From JBHGBM01 sp041946965 (GTDB lineage: Bacteria; Acidobacteriota; Terriglobia; Bryobacterales; Bryobacteraceae), in assembly GCA_041946965.1 (NCBI GenBank), contig JBHGBM010000119.1, positions 1-11,518 on the forward strand: DNA of 11,518 bases. The letters are read 5' to 3'. Of the stretch, positions 6,502 to 11,518 are shown piece after piece. How positions within the stretch are numbered: position 1 is the stretch's first letter; every line of letters begins with the position of its first letter. The translations under genes were made by a program, and so were the position numbers. The notes under the pieces were generated by a model that was given only the letters and a program-made list of their open reading frames with translations, made no database searches and was not told the origin of the DNA.

Positions 6502-8121
6502 TCACCGCGCCGCGCTCGCCGCCAGCCGCTGCTGCTTGAGGAACCGCAGCCGGCTCTGATGCTCCTGGTACAAGGTGCCGAAGCCCGCCCACCAGTAACC
6601 CATCACGAACAGCAGCAGGAAAGGAATGGCGAAGAAATTCATCGTGTTGACCGCGAACACGATCATCGCCACGAAATAGCCGCCGATGGCAATCTCGATG
6701 TACGGCAGCCACCCGCTCTTGCGGCGGTATTTCTTGGCCTCGAGGTTCACGGGACGGTCGCCCACGGCGTACTTCGGAGTGCGCACGAACGAGGTCTGCA
6801 CGCCGAAGATCGCCTCCATCACGGCGCGCGTATTGATCACGGTGAGTCCCACTCCCACCGCGATCAGCATGGGCAGCAGCAGGATGGAGCGCTTCCAGTG
6901 CTTCGGGTACAACTCCCGCTGCGCCACCACGTAGAACGCCGAGATCGACCAGAACGACGCCGCGATCAGCGGCAGGTCGATGAACACCATCTGCCATACG
7001 CCCATATAGAAACGCACAATCATCACCGGCAGCATCAGCGCCGAAACCACGATCATCAGCGGGTAGGAGATGTTGGGCGTGAGATGCAGAAACGCCTCGG
7101 CCTTCACGCGCCACGGAATGCCGGCGCGGAGGATCATGGGCAGCAGTTTCTTGGCGACCTGCGTGAGTCCCTTCGCCCAACGCGACTGCTGCACCTGGAA
7201 ACCGTGCATTTCCACGGGCAGTTCCGAGGGGCAGTGCAGCCCCGGCAGATAGACGAAGCGCCACCCCTTGATCTGCGCGCGGTAGCTGAGGTCGGAGTCT
7301 TCCGTCAGGGTGTCGTGCTGCCAGCCGCCCGCGTCGTCGATCATCTTCTTCCGCAGAATGCCCGCTGTGCCGTTGAAGTTGAAGAAGTAGCCGGCCCGCG
7401 AGCGCGCCCCGTGCTCCAGGATGAAGTGGCCGTCGAGCAGCATCGCCTCCACTTCGGTGAGGAAGTTGTAGTCGCGGTTCAGATAGCTCCAGCGCGTCTG
7501 CACCACCCCGACCTTGGGGTCCGCGAAGAAGTGTACCGTGCGGGTGAGGAAATCCGGCGGCGGCACAAAATCCGCGTCGAATACCGCCACGAACTCGCCC
7601 GTGGCCGTCTTGAGCCCTTCCTGAAGCGCGCCGGCCTTGAAGCCTTCGCGGTGTGTGCGGTGGTGGTACTCGATGGGGTAGCCCAGCGCACTGTAGCGCT
7701 CCACCAGCGCTTCGGCGAACGGTGCGGTGTCGTCGGTGGAATCGTCGAGCACCTGGATTTGCAGCAGCTCGCGCGGGTACTCGATCCGCGTAACCTCTTC
7801 GATCAGCCGCTCCACCACGTAGCGCTCGTTGTAAAGCGGCAGTTGAATCGTCACCGGCGGCAGTTGTGCGAAACGTTGCGGCGGTTCCGTGGTGGCGTGC
7901 TTGCGGTACTTGAAGTAGGTGCGAATCGTCTCGTACCGGTGGATGCCGTAGACGGAAAGGATGCCGAGGATGGCGAAATACGGGATCAGCATGGCCCAGT
8001 CGAACCATGCCAGTTGATGAATGCCTGAGAACGTGTCGTCAAACAGGCCGCGTACGAAGCGGTCCGCCGCCGAGGGCGCCGCGAGAAACGCAAGAACGAA
8101 CACGTGTACTATGAGCGTCAA
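6502..8121 (-). CDS. Membrane-embedded processive-type GT2 glycosyltransferase, CslA/CslC-like
   Basis: This 539-residue inner-membrane family 2 glycosyltransferase probably makes a beta-linked glucan or mannan from a nucleotide sugar and extrudes it. The GT-A domain (about 88-330) has all processive-synthase motifs: LDDSTDD (Asp126/127), FDAD (Asp182, Asp184), TED (Thr273-Asp275, catalytic base) and QQSRW (Gln311, Arg314, Trp315). Stretches such as QIQVLDDSTD, FKAGAL, FDADFVP, FNFNGTAG and GWRFVYL strongly resemble plant CslA/CslC and their bacterial relatives. Hydrophobic segments lie at about 1-16, 42-60, 350-375, 378-400, 412-432 and 476-515. There is no PilZ domain and no BcsB-like partner nearby. 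The longest frame starts with TTG at 8121; GTG at residue 7 or ATG at residue 44 are alternatives, and none has a clear ribosome binding site. Polymer and donor sugar cannot be read from sequence. Confidence 0.9.
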   Translation of the reverse strand: MTLIVHVFVLAFLAAPSAADRFVRGLFDDTFSGIHQLAWFDWAMLIPYFAILGILSVYGIHRYETIRTYFKYRKHATTEPPQRFAQLPPVTIQLPLYNERYVVERLIEEVTRIEYPRELLQIQVLDDSTDDTAPFAEALVERYSALGYPIEYHHRTHREGFKAGALQEGLKTATGEFVAVFDADFVPPPDFLTRTVHFFADPKVGVVQTRWSYLNRDYNFLTEVEAMLLDGHFILEHGARSRAGYFFNFNGTAGILRKKMIDDAGGWQHDTLTEDSDLSYRAQIKGWRFVYLPGLHCPSELPVEMHGFQVQQSRWAKGLTQVAKKLLPMILRAGIPWRVKAEAFLHLTPNISYPLMIVVSALMLPVMIVRFYMGVWQMVFIDLPLIAASFWSISAFYVVAQRELYPKHWKRSILLLPMLIAVGVGLTVINTRAVMEAIFGVQTSFVRTPKYAVGDRPVNLEAKKYRRKSGWLPYIEIAIGGYFVAMIVFAVNTMNFFAIPFLLLFVMGYWWAGFGTLYQEHQSRLRFLKQQRLAASAAR

Positions 8122-8130
8122 GCATACATA

Positions 8131-8139
8131 ATGATAGCA
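8131..8139 (-). promoter_or_regulatory. Candidate extended -10 promoter element for the membrane GT2 gene
   Basis: On the - strand the bases read TGC TATCAT, an extended -10 (TGn) with 5 of 6 matches to TATAAT. It ends 9 nt before the TTG start at 8121. No good -35 is visible at 17 nt, but extended -10 promoters can do without one. It lies in the AT-rich half of the 80-bp divergent spacer 8122-8201. This is a pattern call only. Confidence 0.35.
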
Positions 8140-8188
8140 AATGGTCTTCCCAGGCTCTATAGGATGGGACCGCGCCGGGGGATCGCGC

Positions 8189-8194
8189 TAAACT
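8189..8194 (+). promoter_or_regulatory. Candidate -10 element directly before the Gfo/Idh/MocA gene
   Basis: TAAACT at 8189-8194 fits the TAnnnT form of a -10 box and ends 7 nt before the ATG at 8202. If it is used, transcription would begin at or near the start codon, giving a leaderless mRNA. That would fit the absence of a Shine-Dalgarno sequence: the only G-rich run, 8177-8181, is about 20 nt away. No convincing -35 is seen. Confidence 0.25.
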
Positions 8195-8201
8195 TCTACC
8201 T

Positions 8202-9518
8202 ATGAAAGCCACCCGGCGCGAATTTCTGGAAGTCACCGCCGCCGCTTCGGCCCCCATCCCGCGCACAGGTCCCAACGACCGCATCCGCGTCGCCACCATC
8301 GGCGTGGGAGGAATGGGGAGCGGCGACACCCGCTACGCACTGGCCGTCCCCGGCGTCGAACTGGCGGGCGTGTGCGACATTTACGACGGACGCCTGGCGC
8401 GCGCCAGGGAAGTCTGGAAGGGCGGCATCTTCACCACGCGCGATTACCGCGAGGTATTGGCGCGCAAGGACGTGGATGCCGTCATCATCGCCACTCCCGA
8501 TCACTGGCACTCGCAGATCGCCGTGGAGGCGCTGGGCGCGGGCAAGCACGTCTACTGTGAAAAACCCATGGTGCAGCGCGTGGAAGATGGCGCCGGGGTG
8601 GTGCAGGCGCAGGAGCGTGCCGGCCGGGTGTTCCAGGTGGGCAGCCAGTATGTCAGCTCGCTGGTGTACGCCAAGGCGCGCGAACTCTACCGCGCCGGGG
8701 CCATTGGGGAGCTCAACATGGTGGAGGGGTGGCTGGACCGCAACACCGCCATCGGCGCGTGGCAATACTCGATCCCGCCGGACGCCTCGCCCGCCAACAT
8801 CGATTGGGACCGCTTCCTGGGCCGCGCGCCGAAGCGCCCGTTCGAGCCCATCCGGCTCTTCCGCTGGCGCAACTACAACGATTACGGCACCGGCGTGGCG
8901 GGCGACCTGTTCGTCCACCTGCTCTCCGGCTTGCACTTCGTCACCGGATCCAACGGGCCCGTTCGCGTGATGGCCACCGGCGGGCTGCGCTATTGGAAGG
9001 ACGGCCGCGACGCTCCGGACGTGATGCTCGCCATGATGGATTACCCGAAGACTGCGGCGCACCCGGAGTTCACCCTGGCGCTGCGCGTGAATTTCAAGTC
9101 GGGCCTGGCCGAGGAGCAGTTCGGGTTCCGCTTCGTGGGCAGCCAGGGCATCATGACCACCGGCGCAACCGGCGTCACGCTCCAGAATTCGCCCGACGAA
9201 ACCGAGCCCGGCTTCACCATCAACACCTTCGCCAAGGCCACCCAGGAGGAGTTCCTGCGCGAATACCGCAAGAAGTATCCGCCGAAGCCGGACACGCCGG
9301 AGAATGTCCCGGCCGGCAGGGAAACGCGCTTCGCCATTCGGCAGGAGGCTCATGCCGAACACCACCGGCGCTTCTATGCCTCTATACGCTCCGGGTCGCC
9401 TTCGGTGGAGGACGCCGTCTTCGGCTTCCGCGCCGCCGGCCCCGCGCTGTTGAGCAACGTGAGCTACTTCGAGCGGCGCATCGCGAACTGGGATCCCGAG
9501 AGGATGGCGGCCTCGTAA
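8202..9518 (+). CDS. Gfo/Idh/MocA family NAD(P)-dependent oxidoreductase with short Tat-like leader
   Basis: This 438-residue member of the glucose-fructose oxidoreductase / inositol dehydrogenase family oxidises or reduces a sugar-type hydroxyl using NAD(P). The N-terminal Rossmann fold (about 27-150) has the dinucleotide motif GVGGMG (34-39), IIATPDHWH (95-103) and the catalytic-lysine motif CEKP (Lys121). The C-terminal substrate domain has GDLFVHLLSGLHF (234-246) with the likely catalytic His239, and the long form typical of Acidobacteriota and Planctomycetota enzymes. The first residues, TRREFLEVTAAASA, carry a twin-arginine motif (RREFL, 5-9), suggesting export to the periplasm. The hydrophobic stretch after it is only about 10 residues, shorter than usual. 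The specific substrate is unknown. The gene stands alone, divergent from the membrane GT2 and convergent with the gene ending at 9530. Confidence 0.92.
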   Translation: MKATRREFLEVTAAASAPIPRTGPNDRIRVATIGVGGMGSGDTRYALAVPGVELAGVCDIYDGRLARAREVWKGGIFTTRDYREVLARKDVDAVIIATPDHWHSQIAVEALGAGKHVYCEKPMVQRVEDGAGVVQAQERAGRVFQVGSQYVSSLVYAKARELYRAGAIGELNMVEGWLDRNTAIGAWQYSIPPDASPANIDWDRFLGRAPKRPFEPIRLFRWRNYNDYGTGVAGDLFVHLLSGLHFVTGSNGPVRVMATGGLRYWKDGRDAPDVMLAMMDYPKTAAHPEFTLALRVNFKSGLAEEQFGFRFVGSQGIMTTGATGVTLQNSPDETEPGFTINTFAKATQEEFLREYRKKYPPKPDTPENVPAGRETRFAIRQEAHAEHHRRFYASIRSGSPSVEDAVFGFRAAGPALLSNVSYFERRIANWDPERMAAS

Positions 9519-9526
9519 GCGGTGGA

Positions 9527-9547
9527 GCGCTACTGTTCGAGCAGCGC
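9527..9547. terminator. Possible hairpin at the convergent gene ends
   Basis: GCGCT at 9527-9531 pairs with AGCGC at 9543-9547. Two more pairs follow after one A-C mismatch, leaving a 5-nt loop (GTTCG). It lies where the + strand oxidoreductase and the - strand unknown gene end 11 nt apart, so it could slow both transcripts. There is no T-run on either side, and hairpins arise easily in DNA this rich in GC. Weak. Confidence 0.2.
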
Positions 9548-9994
9548 GCGGGCAGGCGCGGCGGCGGCGGGAAGCAGGCCCTCGAACACGCTCAGGTTGC
9601 TCGCCAGCTTTCCGATATCGGCGCCCTCCTGAAGCGTGACCTCGTGCTCGATCCAGTTGGAGAGCGGCAGGTTGCGGAAGAACAGGCGCTCTTCCAACAC
9701 CAGGCTGCGGCGGGTCATGAAGAGCATGCGGTTCTCGCGGACGTAGTGCCGCTGCTCGATGCGGACTTCGGAGAGGAACTCATCCAGGGCCTTGCGGCGG
9801 CCGCTCTCCTCGGCGCTGCGGAGAGAATCCTGCATGCCGCGCCGTTCGGCGTCGATCCGGCCGCGCACCTCCGCCAGGGATTCGCGCTCGCGGGCGACCG
9901 CCACCTCCATCCGCGATTGCATGATGAACCAGGCCAGCAACCCTGAACCGACCGCGGTGAAGCCGGGCATAAGTATCCAGATGACGGCGTCCAC
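9530..9994 (-). CDS. Small membrane-anchored coiled-coil protein, function unknown
   Basis: I cannot assign a function to this 154-residue protein. It has one N-terminal transmembrane helix (about 4-26) with no cleavage site. A highly charged helical stretch (about 29-88, rich in Arg, Glu, Ala and Leu, containing ARERESLAEVRGRIDAERR) is a likely coiled coil. A more conserved-looking block follows at about 80-120 with aromatic and basic residues (RHYVRENRMLFMTRRSLVLE and the NLPLSNWIEHE part), then an Ala/Pro-rich tail. This shape suits a membrane tether or scaffold facing the cytoplasm. The frame starts with GTG at 9994. ATG at residue 9 is an alternative that would trim the helix. A perfect TATAAT lies just upstream. 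It follows the soluble GT2 by 38 nt on the same strand, so a role in the same envelope process is possible but unproven. The reading frame itself looks real. Confidence 0.75.
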   Translation of the reverse strand: MDAVIWILMPGFTAVGSGLLAWFIMQSRMEVAVARERESLAEVRGRIDAERRGMQDSLRSAEESGRRKALDEFLSEVRIEQRHYVRENRMLFMTRRSLVLEERLFFRNLPLSNWIEHEVTLQEGADIGKLASNLSVFEGLLPAAAAPARALLEQ

Positions 9995-10000
9995 GTAGCA

Positions 10001-10006
10001 ATTATA
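10001..10006 (-). promoter_or_regulatory. Perfect TATAAT -10 box before the coiled-coil gene
   Basis: The - strand reads TATAAT at 10006-10001, six nt before the GTG start at 9994, in the 38-nt gap behind the soluble GT2 gene. In DNA this rich in GC a perfect -10 box between genes is notable. The spacing places the transcription start at about the GTG, which would make a leaderless mRNA. No clear -35 is visible 16-18 nt upstream. Confidence 0.45.
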
Positions 10007-10032
10007 CCCGCAGTGCCCGCGCGGTTTTGATG

Positions 10033-10884
10033 CTAACTTTGGGTACCGTCCAGCTTTTGACCTGAGATAAGGTAGGCGAACTGCCTCAGCCGGAAAGAGA
10101 AAAAAGCCTTAAGGGTGGCGGAGATGCGCGCGCCGAGCCAGGAGAACATCCCCTGGTGCTTCCAAAGCCAGGTAGCGGCGCCAAGCTGGAAATCGGCCTG
10201 CCGAAGGTCGGAATCGGCCTGGCGGCCGTGGTGCAGGGCGCGCACGTCCGGCAGAATGAGCACCTGTTTATCCACGCGCCGGATCTGGTAGCAGATCTCC
10301 GCGTCGCTGCCGAACTGCCCGTAGCGCTCATCGAACTTGCGCATGGCCTTGAGGAAGAAACTGCGCACCATGAGGGCGGCTCCGCTGGCGTAATCCACCT
10401 CAATCGGTTCCGCACCGGGCTCGGCGGGCTGGAAGACGCCGTCCGGCGGCAGGTTTCCGGCTTGAGGGGCGGGACGGCCCTCGGCATCCACCAGCAGCGG
10501 CGCCACCGCGCCGGCGTTGGGCGAATTGTCCAGCGCGGCGAGCATCGCCTCAATGGCGCCGGGGTCGAGCAGTTCGGTGTCCTCGTGCAGGAATAGCACA
10601 AAGTCAGTTTCCCTGGCGCGGATGCCGATGTTGAGAGCCTTGGTCAGGCCGAAGTTGCGGGGCAGGCGCATCACCTGGACGTTGGGGAATTCCGTATCGA
10701 TCTGCTGGCTGCCGTCGCGCGAGCCGTTGTCTATGAGAACGATATGGAAGGTGTCCCGCGCGCGCGAAGCCTCGAGCGCCGCCAGGCACCGGCGCAGCAG
10801 CGCGATACGATTGCAGGAAACCACCACCACGAGCAGGCGGGGCGGAGCCTGTTCCTGCGGCTGTTCTGGCTGTTGTTGGGGCAA
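10033..10884 (-). CDS. Family 2 glycosyltransferase, soluble (rhamnosyltransferase-like GT-A fold)
   Basis: This 283-residue GT2 glycosyltransferase of the WbbL/rhamnosyltransferase-like group transfers one sugar onto a cell-surface glycan or lipid-linked intermediate. The GT-A fold begins at LLVVVVSCNR (17-26). IDNGSRDGS (51-59) holds the nucleotide-binding Asp52. PRNFGLTKALNIGI (75-88) is typical of the group. The metal-binding DxD equivalent is HEDTE (100-104). The acceptor-side motif FDERYGQFGSDAEICYQIRR spans 184-203, with the likely base among Asp186 and Asp194/Glu196. No transmembrane helix is evident. The C-terminal 245-275 is amphipathic and may lie on the membrane. Residues 2-15 are a Gln/Pro-rich stretch built from near-repeats of CAG/CAA/CCG codons. 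The frame opens with TTG at 10884, two codons after an in-frame TAA, so no longer start is possible. No Shine-Dalgarno is visible. Donor and acceptor are unknown. Confidence 0.88.
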   Translation of the reverse strand: MPQQQPEQPQEQAPPRLLVVVVSCNRIALLRRCLAALEASRARDTFHIVLIDNGSRDGSQQIDTEFPNVQVMRLPRNFGLTKALNIGIRARETDFVLFLHEDTELLDPGAIEAMLAALDNSPNAGAVAPLLVDAEGRPAPQAGNLPPDGVFQPAEPGAEPIEVDYASGAALMVRSFFLKAMRKFDERYGQFGSDAEICYQIRRVDKQVLILPDVRALHHGRQADSDLRQADFQLGAATWLWKHQGMFSWLGARISATLKAFFSFRLRQFAYLISGQKLDGTQS

Positions 10885-10887
10885 CGC

Positions 10888-10917
10888 TTACAGGATATCA
10901 TCCAAATCTGCGTGCAT
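10888..10917 (-). other. Nine-codon mini-ORF between the VWA and GT2 genes
   Basis: On the - strand an ATG at 10917 opens a 9-codon frame (MHADLDDIL) that ends with TAA at 10890-10888, three nt before the TTG start of the GT2 gene. AGGA lies about 9 nt before this ATG. It could deliver ribosomes to the poor TTG start by re-initiation, or be chance. There is no evidence that the peptide itself matters. Confidence 0.2.
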
Positions 10918-10930
10918 CAGCGCGTGATCC

Positions 10931-11518
10931 TCAGTGAATCGTCCGCGTCTTGCGGTTCATGTAGTCCATCAGCAGGTACTGGCCGAGCGTGAAGGGCGTG
11001 GTGAAGTAAGCCTTGCCGCGGCAGATCTCCGTCACCTTCTGCACGAAGTTCACCAGGCCGTAATCGCTGGCCAGCATGAAGGTGTTGATGATGATGCCCT
11101 GCTTCTTGCAGCGGTTCACTTCTTCGAGCGTCTTGCTGATGACCAGCGGGTCGAGCCCGAAGGCGTTCCTGTACAGGCGGCCGTCTTCCAGCGTCAGGCA
11201 ACTCGGCTTGCCGTCGGTGATCATGACGATCTGGCGCATGTCCTTGCGCTCCGCCTGAAGCAGCCGCTGCGCCAGGATCAACCCGTCCCGCGTGTTGGTG
11301 TAATACGGCCCCACCTGCACGCGGGCCAACCGGCTGAGCGCGAGTTCCTCGGCGGAATCGTGGAACAGCACACAGCGCAGCGAATCGCCGGGATACTGCG
11401 TGCGGATCAGGTGCGCCAGCGCCAGCGCCACTTTCTTGGCCGGCGTGAAGCGGTCCTCTCCGTAGAGAATCATGCTGTGGCTGCAATCGAGCATCAGCAC
11501 GGTGGCGCAGGAACTCTG
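10931..11518 (-). CDS. von Willebrand factor A (VWA) domain protein, C-terminal part (5' end outside window)
   Basis: The C-terminal 195 residues of a VWA-domain protein are visible, essentially a whole VWA domain. The frame runs open off the right edge. The metal-ion-dependent adhesion site is complete: Asp11-x-Ser13-x-Ser15 (DCSHS), a Thr in YTNTRDG (Thr74 or Thr76) and Asp102 in ITDGKPS. The core also has FTPAKKVALALAHLI (24-38), YPGDSLRCVLFHDSAE (42-57) and KAYFTTPFTLGQYLLMDYMN (169-188), ending RTIH. I recall this type of C-terminus from VWA proteins paired with MoxR- or Mg-chelatase-like AAA+ ATPases, so an ATPase gene may lie upstream beyond the window. That pairing is an inference. 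The domain binds partner proteins through Mg2+; no enzyme activity is expected. The GT2 gene follows after 46 nt on the same strand. Confidence 0.88.
   Translation of the reverse strand, partial: QSSCATVLMLDCSHSMILYGEDRFTPAKKVALALAHLIRTQYPGDSLRCVLFHDSAEELALSRLARVQVGPYYTNTRDGLILAQRLLQAERKDMRQIVMITDGKPSCLTLEDGRLYRNAFGLDPLVISKTLEEVNRCKKQGIIINTFMLASDYGLVNFVQKVTEICRGKAYFTTPFTLGQYLLMDYMNRKTRTIH

Noticed and set aside
6476..6502. Inverted repeat AGCGTC / GACGCT between nuoN and the convergent glycosyltransferase
   Set aside because: Only 6 bp with a 15-nt loop and no T-run on either strand. Not enough to call a terminator, although the position would suit one.
6559..8028. 489-codon open frame on the + strand opposite the membrane glycosyltransferase
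   Set aside because: Low-complexity His/Arg/Val composition and no motif. The - strand frame has DDSTDD, DAD, TED and QxxRW.
8196..9365. 389-codon open frame on the - strand opposite the oxidoreductase
   Set aside because: Antisense shadow. The + strand protein has a full Rossmann motif and EKP.
10917..11486. 189-codon open frame on the - strand in a second frame over the VWA gene
   Set aside because: Same-strand shadow frame rich in Arg/Ala/Gly/His. The VWA frame holds the complete MIDAS motif.

Overview
The window is a high-GC (roughly two thirds G+C by eye), tightly packed bacterial chromosome segment. It has no RNA genes, mobile elements or CRISPR arrays that I can see. The Tat-type Gfo/Idh/MocA oxidoreductase, the MIDAS-type VWA protein and the order of the complex I genes would fit an Acidobacteriota member (Bryobacteraceae/Solibacter-like). 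That placement is an inference from recall of family members, not a measured result.

Region 1 (1-6477, + strand) is the distal half of a 14-subunit NADH-quinone oxidoreductase (complex I) operon: the end of nuoH, then nuoI, nuoJ, nuoK, nuoL, nuoM and nuoN. Junctions are 1-4 nt gaps or overlaps, except that nuoJ reads 113 nt into nuoK out of frame. NuoI carries the two tetranuclear Fe-S clusters (N6a/N6b). NuoH forms the quinone chamber. NuoJ and NuoK link it to the three antiporter-like proton channels NuoN, NuoM and NuoL. The charged residues expected along the membrane arm are present, so the complex looks functional.

Region 2 (6502-9518) holds two divergent genes around an 80-bp intergenic region. 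On the - strand, convergent with nuoN, is a membrane-embedded processive-type GT2 glycosyltransferase resembling the CslA/CslC (glucan/mannan synthase) group. On the + strand is a Gfo/Idh/MocA oxidoreductase with an unusually short Tat-like leader.

Region 3 (9530-11518, - strand) reads, in transcription order, a 5'-truncated VWA-domain protein, a soluble GT2 glycosyltransferase, and a small membrane-anchored coiled-coil protein of unknown function. Gaps of 46 and 38 nt suggest one transcript, but a perfect TATAAT sits directly in front of the last gene.

Most of the window is ordinary core metabolism and surface-carbohydrate machinery. I see no clear new biological system. The points worth a second look are the nuoJ/nuoK overlap, -10-like elements placed right at start codons (possible leaderless transcripts), the short Tat leader, the CslA/C-like synthase, and the unknown coiled-coil protein. 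No gene-free stretch exceeds 80 bp.
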